Assembly: GCA_018398585.1 (NCBI GenBank)
Contig: JAGTTD010000019.1
Span: 1,463,702-1,527,701 of the forward strand
Direction: 5' to 3'
DNA length: 64,000 nt
Origin: Simmondsia chinensis
Taxonomy: Eukaryota > Streptophyta > Magnoliopsida > Caryophyllales > Simmondsiaceae
Position 1 is the stretch's first letter, and each line of letters opens with the position of its first letter. The notes beneath the pieces are model-generated. The model saw nothing but the letters and a program-made list of their open reading frames with translations, ran no database searches and had not been told where the DNA came from. The translations under genes were made by a program, and so were the position numbers. This document shows, in pieces, positions 33,619 to 46,394 of this stretch.

Positions 33619-35777
33619 ATGGCTTCAAAACAGCTGAATACTGGGCTCTTTGTGGGTTTGAACAGGGGTCACATTGTGACCAAGAAGGAATTGGCTCCTC
33701 GTCCGTCTGATCGCAAAGGAGTAAGTTGATCTGACTTGTCATCTATAATGGATGAGTCTTGTTACTGGCTGTTGCTTAGTGCTTAATGTCTAAGGAAATT
33801 AGTTTTGCATGATACAGACCTTATGTTATTGTTACTGCTTAATTCGTTTAAGCGATTGGTTTTTACATTATGAACCGTCCCTATGTCATCATTGTTATGG
33901 TGTAGTTTGATAACTCGTGGAAATTAACTAAAGACTTTCTGAATCCTCATGGTCATGTAAGTGATGGCTTCTCTTTTATGGCTACCGCAGAAAACTAGCA
34001 AGAGAGTTCACTTTGTGAGGAATTTGATTAGGGAGGTTGTGGGTTTTGCACCGTATGAGAAGAGAATTACCGAGCTTCTTAGGGTAGGCAAGGACAAGCG
34101 TGCATTGAAAGTCGCGAAAAGAAAGCTGGGGACTCACAAGAGGGCTAAGAAGAAGCGTGAGGAGATGTCCAATGTTCTTCGTAAGATGAGGTATTGTTTA
34201 TTCTCTTGTAACATGCTCATTCATGACTATCTATAATGTCGGATTTTGCTTCCGAGAACTAACTTCGTTTTGTAATAGTACCATAGCAATTCAGATTAAC
34301 ATCTGCCCTTAATCCAAGAGTGGAAATGAGCCGCTCCGAGACCTGAGTGTGAAGGAGCTGATATGAGCTCGAGCTGTTAGGCTCAAAGGGTGGCTCCCAT
34401 CACTAACATTTTGGTCGACTTATGAAAGATGAGCCTAAGGACTTTCGACTCGATTTTAAGCTTGATTGAGCTTGAATGTTAACGAGGTCTGAGCTATTTT
34501 CACCAAGTTTAGGTTCATTTATGTTTGATCTAGGCTGGTTTGGGTTCAATGAGGCTCAAGATTGGCCTAGTTAGGCTTGAATTTTGCTTGATCCGGACCA
34601 ATTAGACTTGTAATTTAATTGGAGATTGGATGACTTAGGCCGGTGAGCTACCGAGCTCCCAAGTTGGCTCGGCTCGGTGAAGCTGCTAATTTGCACTCAC
34701 TCTTACCTCAATTGCATCATTGTAGGCTTTGTTTGTTTGGAGGGAGAACCATTTAATTGAGGAAATATCTCTCAAATCATTTTGAACCGAGAATATTTTT
34801 TCTTCAAAATTTCCTTTTGTCTATTTTGGATATCAATTTCATATAAGAATTATATATGTTTGATCCATTTGAGGTTGAGATGAGATTGACTATGTATATG
34901 ATTATCATGGAAAATATTTATTCCTCGCAATGGAAAATGGTTGAGATGAGATTGGCTATGTATATGATTATCATGGAAAATATTTATTCCTCATAATGGA
35001 AATGTCTTCTGTTTTCATGGGAGGAGGTCAATTTTTCTTCCGCGAAGGAAACGAGCTTCTGCTTGGGTAATTGTTGCTAATTAGTCATTCATGTTAGGAA
35101 ATAACAGAAATGAAACAGGAAAGGGCTTCAGCACCAAATGAAAGAGTTACGACTCCATTTGTTTTGACGGAAATTTTTTTCGTCTCCGTTTGATAATGTC
35201 CGTAGGCTTGCATGTTTGTTGTTGCTACTGCTTCATTTGATTTGAGTAGTACATGTTTTGCGTATTTGCATTAGACATGTCAGTTTTTAAGTGATGTAGT
35301 AGGGTTCCTTTTAGGGTTAGAGGCCCTTTGAAACAACCTCTCTACAGAGTAGCACAATGTTGGGGTAAAGCTGCGACATCTTACCCTCCCAGGCCCTGCC
35401 TTGGGGATGGCTCTTTGAAACATTGAGTTGTTACTGCAAACGTACTTTGAGAAATGTTTTCCTCCATTAAAGGAAAATTGACTCTCCCTTAGCAAAAGGG
35501 GAAAACGTTTTCCTTAATGGAGGGGAGAACGTTTTCCTTAATGGAGATCTCACATTATACGCTTCACTTCGACTTTAGCTTTTTCAAGGAAAAACCTTAT
35601 ACAAATCTATAGAATTGAACCACTCTCTTAAATGTGAAAGACAAATTTGCAAGGAAAAAATCGTTTTGAACTGAAATACTTTGTACATAAAAATTGTCAA
35701 AATATTTTACCAAATGGACCCCTAATATGTGGGACTATTTGTGCAGGTCTGCTGGAGTGGGAGAAAAGAAAAAGTGA
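33619..35777 (+). CDS. RPL36: 60S ribosomal protein eL36
   Basis: Three coding exons, 33619-33720, 33991-34190 and 35747-35777, give 110 residues, the usual plant length. The start is [18 protein letters not shown]. The middle exon has [20 protein letters not shown] and [13 protein letters not shown], and the last exon is SAGVGEKKK. eL36 is a small basic protein of the large ribosomal subunit. A noncoding first exon (about 32125-32200) is joined by a 1.4 kb intron whose acceptor lies 3 nt before the ATG (gcag|gtgATG). The long introns carry RTE LINE and GGCTC-type repeat debris, yet the coding exons are unbroken. Confidence 0.95.
34320..34695. repeat. GGCTC/GAGCTCG-rich repeat in eL36 intron
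   Basis: It contains GAGCTCGAGCTGTTAGGCTC-like words and AGGCTTGAATTTTGCTTGA, the same class as 10850-11290. Confidence 0.55.
34873..34995 (+). repeat. 65 bp tandem duplication in eL36 intron
   Basis: GTTGAGATGAGATTGACTAT through TTATTCCTCGCAATGGAAA is repeated directly, with single-base changes. Confidence 0.75.
35203..35460 (+). mobile_element. Second copy of the RTE 3' UTR
   Basis: It is near-identical to 32950-33205 and includes bases after the tail (CGTACTTTGAGAAA). The similarity beyond the element's end suggests an intragenic duplication or conversion rather than an independent insertion. Confidence 0.65.
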
Positions 35778-35879
35778 TGGTAGCATTAACTGTGATCCCA
35801 TTGAAGAACAGAGAAAAAATTCTCTGTTTAAAGCACTTTATAGTCAGATTAACTTTTGTTTAGTTGTGTTACTTCTGTT

Positions 35880-36582
35880 TTGATCCCAATTTTTTCTGGG
35901 CTATTCTTTTTCTGTTGCAAAACATCTTACCTTGAATCTTTTATATGGTTGTAATGTTGCTATTTTTCTTTTTGGTAACCGGGTTTTGCATGTTGAGTAA
36001 TTCCGAGTTGCACACACTGCCTACCCAAAAGTTTTCCAATGTGTAACAGGTAACTTGAGGTGCTTGTATCTAATGGTAGCATAAGTATTCTAGGCTTAAT
36101 GCTTCATCAGATGTTTGGTTAATGTTCCTAACTTTTTGTTATATATATATGGCATTGATTTAGGTGAGAGCGAGAGTGAATTTTGAGTCACATGTTTGTT
36201 TGAGCAGGGGGAGGGAGTGACGTTAGGTGGGAGGAGTTGACAAATGTGTAGCGTAGAATTTATTCTCTTATTTTCATCATCTCATCTGAGTCACGCATAT
36301 ATATATATATATATATGGTGGCGTTTTTGTGAGAGGATGGGAGCATAAAAAGGGCAAATTATGGTCCTTTATTGTAATGGATGGTCAAAATTTATTAAAC
36401 ATTTAAAAAAAAAATAATTTATGGTCTATACTTTTTTATGGGGCAGAAAGAAGGGGTAAAAGAAGGAATTTTTTTTTTCAATACTTAACAAATTTTAGTT
36501 GTAAATTATTTTTTTTAATGTCCAACAAATCTTGGAGGGTCTTAATTTGCCTCTCTTACATTTTCGCTTTCTCCTAAGAACG

Positions 36583-36639
<57 letters not shown>

Positions 36640-38057
36640 ACTTAAAGTGTGTTTCAGAGAAGTGTACCTAAGAATAATTTAAAATAATAGAAGACACGTG
36701 ACAGAGACAAAAAAAAAAAAAAAAAAAAAAAAAGGACAACTCAAGATGGACTGTGGAAGTTATTCCACGTGACACTACACTACAGAAATGAAATGATTCT
36801 GATATTAAATTATCATTTTACACGATTATGTGAATCTTTCACCTTATTTATCTTATTTGGCTACCGAACGTAAAAACATAAAATCTAAATTTATAAAAAG
36901 CGGATATTTGCTCTTTTATTTGGTTATTGGGAAATTAACAAAATGTGAGAAGTGAAACTTTCTCAATAATTTTTTATTTTTTTTAAAATACGGGAAATAA
37001 CTTATCTAATCATTTAAGTAAGTTCTAATTTTTTTTATTTTTACTTAGCCTCTCTTGTTTTTTAACAAAAGATAGGAGATCTTATGTTTTTAGGCAAAAA
37101 ATAGGGTTTTTATATTTTTAGACAAAATCTAGAGGGGTTTTTGTAACTTATACAAAGTAACTCTTTAAGTAATTATAGTATGACATTATAAATTTAAAAT
37201 TTATAAGATAAAATATAACATATTGTTAGCAAAAATATAAAAATTAAATTTAGATTAATAAATTTAAAATAAATAATATAGAAATTCAAAAAATTGAAAA
37301 GAATTATGAAAAATAATTTTTTGAGGACAAAAATAAAAAATGAAGTTAAAGAATATTTTTTTCTACTCTTGACTCTTGAGTTAAACATACACTGTTAAAT
37401 TATTGAGCTTAACTCTACCCCAATACTGAACTCTTAAACGTATGAGGTAAAGGTGTCGCCATCGTCCTAACTGACGCTTGGGTTATATACATAGAAAAAA
37501 GGTAAAAGCATAAAAGAGTCTCCTTATACAGCATTGATTGAATCTACATATAATTGAGTGATTGAGGTTAATCATGTGCGGATCAAACTTGACTTACCCA
37601 AGTCGTTCTAAGTCCTTGAGCAAGTTTATTTTCTTAAATTTACAACGGCTACATACATAACAAAAATAAATCAAACAACATTGAACACAATTTTTTTTTT
37701 TTTTTAGATTTGTTTAATTTAATCTCTTTTATATATATATTATTTTTTTGTTTACTTTTTCATTAAAATTTTAAAAATATTTACAATAAATTATTATTAG
37801 AATTAATGATAAAGATTTATTTTCTACCTAAATAGTAGAATATCTCCTATCTTTTGCGTAAAACATAAAATCTCTTAATCTTTTACCTCAAAATATAAAA
37901 TATTTCTATCTTTTGTCTAAAAACAAAAAACTTTCTTCTAAAAATTAAATCAAACCTTTAAACCTCATACTTTTGATGGGTAAAATAGTTGATTTCAAAA
38001 TTAATTTTATAAATTTGGGCCAAAGTAATAAATTTCTAAATATTAAGGAGATTAACC
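35880..38057. other. AT-rich intergenic stretch
   Basis: No gene is seen. (TA)n arrays lie at about 36297-36317 and 36586-36634, poly(A) at about 36711-36733 and poly(T) at 37691-37705. 'ATGGTCTATACTTTTTTATG'-type repeats surround them. Confidence 0.6.
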
Positions 38058-39605
38058 CCCCTGTTTGATAACAGGGTAACGAGGGATAAAGAGTTGAAAT
38101 CCACATCAAAAGCATTTTGGGTCATTAATAATTCCCCTAGAAGCGAGATTATCACCGGAAGCGAGGGCGTTAGACAACGGCCTCCAAAGGAAATGGCGGA
38201 TTTTGGGGGGAATATTAGTGACCCAGACAGTCCTCAAAGCACGATCCTGGTTTGCGTGCGAACTAGAGTCTCTATCCTTAGAACCGAAAAATGGGCCAAT
38301 CGCAACCTTGGACCACAAAGCATAACCGGACTTAACCGTGTATCTTCCATTTGAGTCGAAATTGTGGAGCACTTGCTTTTCTTTTGCCCTTTTGCAAGAG
38401 CTTCTTGGTTTGCCTCGAACTTAGGCTATCAACAGAAAACTGATGGTTTTGGGAGCTTTTCTCTTTGGTGGGACAAAATTAACGATGAATTCCAAAATAC
38501 AAAAGATGTCATCACAAACATTTGTTTCATGTGCTCGGAGCTGTGGAAGAATCATAACACTTTCATCCTCAACCGCTCGAGATCGCTGCCGGAGGATGTT
38601 GCTTGGGATGCTCAGATGGCTGCTGCCACTTTTCTCTTTGTCCTTCCGACTCCTCTTTAGCAGGTTAGAGCTGTTCAGCATCCCTTAATGGGGTTAAAGT
38701 GGGCCCCGCTGCCTAGAGGTACAATCAAGATCAATGTGGACATCGCTTTTGATGCCCCCAACTCCCGTGTAGGGGTTGTTGCTGTGGCGCTATCAGATGA
38801 AGGCCTCATTAAGGAAGGATGGTGCTTCACAACTCATGTTAGGTCGGTCCTAGATGGGGAATCGATTGCCATACGAGCCGCTTGCCACCTTGTAATTTCC
38901 CAGAATTGGAATGACATCATCATTGAATCGGACAACAAAGGAGAAATCGACGCTATCTCTGCCGGATCTTTCGCCCCTCCATGGGAATTTGCTTGCATTG
39001 TTGATGATGTTAATGCCCTTGCTGTTAGGTTCTCTTCCTGTTTCTTTTCATGGGCCCCACGTGAGTGTAATATGGTGGCCCATTGGATTGCTAGATACTA
39101 TCTTGAAAATCTTTATAACCATGATTGGTGGTCTAGCCCTCCCCCATCTCTTGTATCAATTGTTTTGAATGACTTGAATGAAAGTTAGTCTTGCCGTTGG
39201 GCTTTCTTGTGCTCAAAAAAAAAAAAAAAAAAAGAGGGATAAAGAGGATTAAAGGTAATAATGGATAAATTCTTACCCTCGTTTGACAAAGTTTTAATAA
39301 GGGTAATGGAGGGGAAGTTTTTTAACCCTCATCACCCTCCATTATCCTTCTTTACCCCCATTTTCTTTAAACCATAAGAGGTAAGAAAACTTTTTAACAA
39401 ATTTTGGACAATTTTATCCTTATTATAATTATAATTTTCTTTACCCTCACCCTTTTATCCAATTATCAAACAACGGTAACTTATTTACTATTCTTTATCC
39501 TTATCCTTTTTAATTTTACATATCCAAACAAGAGTAGAATATTACTTTACCATCCTCCTTTTTACCTCTCTTTACCCCTTTTACCTAGTTACCAAACCAG
39601 GCATA
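38058..39605. mobile_element. MITE copy B split by a LINE
   Basis: The left end CCCCCTGTTTGATAACAGGG and right end ACCTAGTTACCAAACCAGGC are inverted repeats. The interior (39247-39605) matches copy A at 30541-30905 in the opposite orientation. Removing 38094-39246 restores a continuous element of about 395 bp. Confidence 0.7.
38094..39233 (+). mobile_element. 5'-inverted L1-type LINE relic with 13 bp target-site duplication
   Basis: A perfect 13 bp direct repeat GAGGGATAAAGAG flanks it (38081-38093 and 39234-39246). The right part (38350-39233, plus) holds the zinc-knuckle end (VEHLLFFCPFARASWF), an RNase H domain at 38688-39188 (KINVDIAFDA, DGESIAIRAA, IIESDNKG) and a poly(A) tail. The left part (38094-38350) carries the preceding protein segment (GRYTVKSGYALW, NIPPKIRHFLW) on the minus strand. 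Such a 5' inversion is the known result of twin priming. Frames are broken between the domains. Confidence 0.8.
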
Positions 39606-40208
39606 AGTATACGATTTTTTTACAAGGTTCTTTTATTTTGATACAAAAATAATGAGAACTTTCGATAATATATCTCTATATATTATAGATAAGTTTTTCC
39701 TCCCTTAAAACTTTCAAACCTATCTCTAGCAATTCTAGGGGGGTCTTCTAAATATTCATTAAAAAAATAAAATAAAAAATAATTATAAATTATCATAAAT
39801 GTCCCGTTAAAAAAAAAAAATAAGAACATAAGAATTGCCGTAGCGAAGTGCCTTGCATTGATCGAACAGGGTTAAATTTGTCTACATAATGGATCAAACC
39901 GAGTCGGATCTACATAAATAAAATACCCTTTATACATTGTACGAGATAATATTAGTTTATCTGATAATTAAATAACACTAGGTTTTACCAAACCCCAGCC
40001 ACACTACAGGGGGGATAAGAAATGCAAATGAAATGAAAGCGAAGAACAGCTGCTACATAACATCCCTATCTTGAGGAATCTCACAACGTGCTTAAAGCAC
40101 AGATCTTGCTGACCCCCCATGTAGTTCAATTGAACAAATCTAGGGTTTTGCAGATCTCAATTGCACAGAACTCTAACAAAATCTCTGCAAAATTGACGGT
40201 TTCCATCG

Positions 40209-43200
40209 ATGGATTCGACAACGATAGGGAAGAAGGGGCTGGGATGGATAGAGTGGCTAAGAGGATGGTTCAATGTCATATTCGAGATGTTGTTTCAACG
40301 AATTGCGGCTAGTCATTTGCATAATCCCATGTCTTTGCCTCCTATCAACAATCTCACTTGCGTTGTTACTGGTTCCACTAGCGGTATTGGGCGCGAAATT
40401 GCTAGGTAATTTGCTTTTTTCTACGGTTCAATTTAGTCATTGTATTTTTAATTATGTCAATTTAGTTCTTTTATGATTTATGCTCTTCAATTTAGTTATT
40501 TGGTTAAATTGAAAGTTACTGGTGTGATTTTTAGTGATACAATCCGGTTAGATGAAAGTAATCCACTACAAATCTATGCATTGACTCAATTTAATATAAG
40601 ACGTGGCCGAACTATTAAAATTTCATGAATAACAGAGATGAGCATCCAGAAGCACAAACAGCAAGAAATTGCAGCATTTGTTTTAAATCTAGTTGGCCTT
40701 ATTGTCACAGGGGGAAACAAAATAGATAGAGGGCAAGTTGAATGTGTTGGCGGAACTATGTTGCAAGATAGGTTTATGACTTTCGTTGTTAGTTTACTGC
40801 AGCTAGGGTGACCATTCTTTATTGTATTTGGTTGGAATGAAATGATACAATGTTCATGGAAAAAGGGACTCCCGTGAATTTTTTATCGGAGAAAGTGGGT
40901 TTTTTCGGGTCACTGTAGGCAAAAGGTTTTGGAGGCTTTTCAAGCAATGCCCTTGGTTGATGTGCAAAGAGACCGGGGTGCTTTACTTTGTAGTTCGTAT
41001 ATATTTTTGGCTCCCTAACATTGTGTATATATTTTCTATCTTAATTTTATTGCTTTCGTTATTCCAAAAAAACTAAGAAGTTCTAGGGAGTAAGGTTCGA
41101 ATTGCAACTCAATTTGGGTTCAACCTACTGGAAATTCTTTGTACCTCCTTGGAAGTGCAGACTATGAGAGAAGGAACAAAAATAATAACCGAGAAAAGGC
41201 TCCTGATCTGGAGCTCAGTTCTTCTCTTTAATCATGTAATCTTAAAATGTTAGTCCATCAATATCATGCTGATGTATGCATCGTATTTGTGCCTAACACT
41301 ATACCTTAGTTGCAAGGTGATTACTTGTTTTATCATTGAATGGATGGAATGGAGTGTTCTTTATTTCCTTTGTTAATGTTGATTGCCTCTCATATTTCAC
41401 AAATAGGCAACTGGCGGAGTCTGGTGCACATGTTGTCATGGCAGTGAGGAACCCTAAAGCAGCTGAGGAGTTGATCCATAAGTGGCAAAATGAATGGGCT
41501 GGGAAAGGGCTCCCTCTTAATATCGAGGTATTGTACGAGCGTGGTGGCTTAATAATTGAGAAAAGGAGTGGCTAGTCACTTCCTATTCTTCACGAAATAT
41601 CTTGTAGAGTTAGCATTTCATTCGTCCAAATATATTAACTACCTCAGATAGGCATGGGCCCAAGTCAAGTCCAAAAAGAAGCCCAACACCTATTTATGTA
41701 AACTCCTTGGTAATAAATGCAATGTAAAGACCTCCTGTGGTCTTCCATTGCCCCAAATGGTTTCACAGATATGCTATTGCCACCTTTTTGCTTGTGGGAA
41801 AAGAATTGTTTAATTGCAAAGCGGCTGCATTATTTCTGATAAATTTAATAGAACCTTTCTTTTGAAGGTGATGGAGCTTGATCTTCTGTCTTTGGACTCC
41901 GTTGTACAATTTGCTGAAGCATGGACTGCACGATTAGGGCCTTTGCATGTGCTAATAAATAATGCAGGGATATTCTCTATTGGAGGTTTGTATTTCTATG
42001 CCATTCATTCCGTGATCCATATCATTTGGTTTACTTCTCGCTTTCCTTTCATTTGAATGTATGTGACCTTGCCATTTTGAAATCCCTCATTTACTCACTC
42101 TTTGTAGTTAGTAATGACGTTATGAAACAACTGAATGTGTTAAAATGTCAAGTTCATGCTTTCAGGAGAAAGCGTGTGATAAGAAAGTACACATTTTACC
42201 ATTATTGCCTTGTTGTTTGGCTTGTGATCTTTCTTTTGATGTATTGCTATTCACTATATTTACTCCATTATCTTCTGTTTGAATTGAAGTTTTGCACCTT
42301 GCTTGCATCCAGAACCACAGAAGTTCTCCAAGGATGGCTATGAAGAGCACATGCAAGTAAATCATCTGGCGCCCGCATTGCTCTCGATACTGCTTTTGCC
42401 CTCCCTCATTAGAGGCTCTCCAAGCCGGATAGTCAATGTGAATTCTGTTGTAAGTTTAATCTTTGTTCAAAATGTTTATACGTGCTTCAGTAGATGTGGG
42501 TTACAATACACATGTCCATTTCTTTCTGCATCAGACTTGACATTTCCCTCTATTGTGAACTGTTTGTTAGGTCTTTAGGTCCTTTGGTAAGCTCAATGTA
42601 CACAGTCTGGGATCTGGTTGGTTTAATTTCCTACAACACTGCCCAGTTGGATCTCAGTCTTCTGTGTAGTTTTTGGCTGCCTGTCTTTTCTGTGCCTTCA
42701 GCCTGTAGTATTTGGCCACATATGTGGTGTCATTACTTGTTGGTCATATTTCTTTAGTTGATGGCAGCAAGGTCAAGAGAAGTAATAAGAAAGAGTAGCT
42801 ATCTATTTGGATGATGCTCTCATGTGTTGCAAGAGGTCCGACATATAGTCACATTTGCCATTCTAGTTGTTCTATGAGAGATTCTATTTTCTATGTATTC
42901 TGATTTATATACAGACAGTGTCTCCATAGTTTTATAACCAGGCCACTGAGTTTTGGTGGGTCTGTTGGGTTTATTCTAAATTGAGACACCGTTGTTAGTA
43001 GTAACAATGGTGTTTCAATTTAGAATAAACCCGACAGACCCAGCAATACTCTGTGTTACTTTAGAGAATCTATCATACTTTTCTCAAATTACCTCCATAA
43101 GAATCTATCATGCTCATAATTTTTGTAACCTTTTGTTCTAAATGTACGGATATGCTTCGGCTTAAATTCAGTTTATCGAATGATGATCATGTCTATGTCC

Positions 43201-44953
43201 TCTGAACTAGCTGTCATTCTTTTCATTGCAGTCATTTGATAATTACAAAGATTTGAAACATGACCTTTGCCTCCTTAACTGACACATCTATTTGTGTAGT
43301 ACTTCTCTTAGATATATCTAAAAGCTCGAGCTTTGTTATATTACACACATTTGCTGTACAGATGCATTATGTTGGCTTTGTCGATCCCGAAGATATGAGT
43401 GTTGTCTCTAAGAAGAGGAAATTCACAAGTTTAGTGGGATATTCTGGCAGTAAGCTCGCTCAGGTGCAGTTATATGTTTGATATGTGTATCTCTCACAAT
43501 ACTTCTTTACTGATTCTAAGATTTCTTTTATGGTTTTATGATGTTTTCTTTTTGTTTCCCTTTTTTGATATTGACCATAATATGGGTTGGCAATTATTGA
43601 TGACCGGATTGGCCCACAAACGCTTCCATTTTAAGAGTTTCCTTCAACTATAAGCTCCTGCCAATTATTTTGTGGGCATCGTGGCTGAACATTTACAATT
43701 TTGAGAATACATGTACAAATTATGTCTCTAGTACACTTACCTTAGACTGAGAGTACTCAAGCTGGAATTCGGCTTTCAGGTCATGTTTAGTAGCGTCCTT
43801 CAGAAACGACTACCTGCGGAATCCGGTGTAAACGTGATCTGTGTATCACCCGGCATCGTTCACACCAATGTTGTAAGTGCAAGGATTCATTATTCAGGTC
43901 ATCGTTTTCTCGTTTTTACTTAGTGTTCTCCAAAGAAATCGCAGTGAGGTGACCCAAGCAAAATGATTACTGCAGGCAAGGGATCTTCCGAAAATTGTTC
44001 AAGCTGCTTATCATCTAATACCCTACTTTATTTTTAGTCCCCAAGAAGGTCAGTATTCATGCTTGTGGCACGCTTCCCTGTTTTGATTATATTGCTCTAC
44101 TATTATTTCTTTTGCTAATGCCTGTAAAATATGAAAATGGTAATTGTGTAGTCATCGCTATTATTATGTGATTCTATCAATTGTCGCCTCCCAATAACCG
44201 AATGCAACAATGGGTAAATAATCGGGAAATTATTGTCAAAAAATGTATTTTGCATATTTTTTTGTATGTTTTGGATTCCAAAGCCTCAAGGCCTCTCTCG
44301 CTTTTCCTTGTTAGATTGCATTTGATGGTATAAAGGGAAAGAAATAGAAAGAATATTGCAGGTGTGGGCAAAGGTGTGAATTTTTGATGCTATCATCTTA
44401 CCATCAAAGATATGTGAACACATTGAAAACGATGGATGCAAATGGAAACTGTCAGGCAATAGGTAGTTGAAGCTATCACCGGTTCATCTTATTGTAGCTC
44501 GTCTTTGTTAGTGTCTACTGGGCTTTTTGTGCGAAGCTTGATTTTATTCTGTAATGGACTTTTGGTTGAATTTGATACCCGTTCTAAATGTCAATCTAAG
44601 TTTTCAAACACCGAATAACGTTTTTGAGCATGATAAGTATGTGTCCCTGTCCCCGTTCGAAATAATTTATTTACGCGGCTTCGATTACAGGTTCCAGGAG
44701 TACACTTTTTGCAGCCACTGATCCTCAGGTTCCGGAGTACTGTGAGCTGTTGAAGAACGATGAATGGCCCACATGCGCGTTTCTTTCTCAAGATTGCCGG
44801 CCTGCAAACCCGTCGGAAGAAGCACACAACATTGAAACCTCCTACCAGGTCTGGGAGAAGACACTCGAGCTCATCGGTCTTCCTTTGGACACTGTCGAGA
44901 AGCTCATCGAAGGAGAAGAAGTTACGTGCCATTATGGTGCACATCACGAATAG
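40209..44953 (+). CDS. FEY: SDR-family oxidoreductase, FOREVER YOUNG type
   Basis: Eight exons: 40209-40405, 41407-41527, 41868-41985, 42313-42449, 43362-43463, 43780-43872, 43976-44048 and 44691-44953. All phases close, giving 367 residues. The N-terminus has a hydrophobic-aromatic stretch (WIEWLRGWFNVIFEMLF) that may bind membranes. The short-chain dehydrogenase fold is shown by TGSTSGIG (54-61, cofactor binding), NNAG (137-140), Ser190, and YSGSK (Tyr218, Lys222). All catalytic residues are kept. The C-terminal end (LPLDTVEKLIEGEEVTCHYG) and overall layout match plant FEY proteins; in Arabidopsis FEY affects shoot apex and leaf development. The substrate is unknown. A strong hairpin lies in intron 4. 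Confidence 0.92.
42958..43041 (+). other. Near-perfect 40 bp hairpin in FEY intron 4
   Basis: The arms 42958-42997 and 43002-43041 are inverted copies with only three differences and a 4-nt loop (gtag). All three differences become G-U pairs in the sense RNA. It may be a tiny foldback insertion or a source of double-stranded RNA. Confidence 0.7.
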
Positions 44954-44999
44954 CCACATCTAGTTCTGACCTGTTTAATATCATTTTCTATTTTTAATT

Positions 45000-45691
45000 T
45001 TTGATTTTGAGGAGCTGAAAACTAGATTTTAGCAGTGAACGTTTTTTTGCTTCTATTCTTTTTTTGCACCCTTTTGAAAACCGAAAACAGGAAATGAGAA
45101 AAAGGAAAAAACATTTTTTAAACCTGGTTTTCAGTTTCTCAAAAACCAAACACCGAAGACAGATGTCAGAAGCAAAAAAGCGTCTTGGTTTCCCCTCTGC
45201 GTTGTTTACGGCGTATTTTATCACGATAATGGTGTATTTTTCGATGTAATTTTTGTCGGGTTTGTTGACACTAAGTATGTGATAAGGAATTTTGGAGATT
45301 TGACTAACATATAAAATATTACTGGCCTGATGATGATTGAAGCTTTGTAAACATTAGTTTTAATAGTCAAATTAGGTCAGTTTTTGCAGCCTTCTATACT
45401 TGTAGTGCTTTTATTTCTCATCTATGGATGCCATATAAGTTGTTGTGACGTCATATCTGTTTGGTCTAGCTTTTTTTTAAATAATGCTCTTTTTAGGATC
45501 TGGGGATGTTTCGTTTTAATCCTGCAAGAAAAGTGATACTACGACAAATCAAAAAGCTTCTCTTTAGAGGAGCAAAGCCAAAAATGAAAAATTTTCAGTT
45601 AAAACATCCATACGAAAACACTTTTTATGAAATTAATTTTACAGTAAGTATGTTATCCCTTTTTTTTTTTGGTATATGCTAAATACTGAAC

Positions 45692-45733
<42 letters not shown>

Positions 45734-46394
45734 TTTGTAAAGATAGTGATCCAGGATACTTATGCCATTTATTTTCGTAAAGCCATGACACAACAATTTG
45801 ATTTTGAAAATGATATAAAATTATGGCGAGAATGCAAATTGAGTTTTCGTTTTGAGTAAACTTATCTATTAAGATGTTAATTATTTTTTGTTATATTTAT
45901 GTATCATATAAAATTTTACATGGGTAAAATTATTGAAATAAAACAAAATGATGCAAGGATTTTTGGTTAAGTTTACGAACCGTCTTACCAAAAGGGGAGA
46001 GATATGTGACAAGCAGACTATTTTGTAACCAATACAAATGACAAACAATCATTGATTCGTAAAGATAGATTAGCGTATATATACATTATACTATATATTT
46101 ATTGTACAAATACATAAACGGCCTTGTATACATGCATTTCGATATGTTATCATATTCTTGTTACAAACTGTAATCATACAAAGGTAGCTACCGTTTCTTT
46201 CTTGTCCTACATACTGGAACTACTCTTTTATTCTAGTGATAGTATTCAATTCGATTCTTAAACTATGTACAAGAAGCATTTCTCCGAAAAAAATGCACAA
46301 AGAAAGGAAAAGATTGAGTAGATAGCTTGCACTAATTTATGAGTGAGGCTCTATCCTACTGTCAATGAAAAACTCCTGAAAAAAAAAGCTAAAT
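45000..46394. other. Intergenic stretch between convergent FEY and CYP715 genes
   Basis: 3' UTRs are expected at both ends. There is an ATT/TTA microsatellite at about 45697-45733 and otherwise AT-rich sequence. No gene is seen. Confidence 0.55.

Noticed and set aside
38688..39188. RNase H-like frame as a host gene
   Set aside because: It is part of an L1-type LINE: preceded by the zinc-knuckle segment, followed by poly(A) and bounded by a 13 bp target-site duplication.
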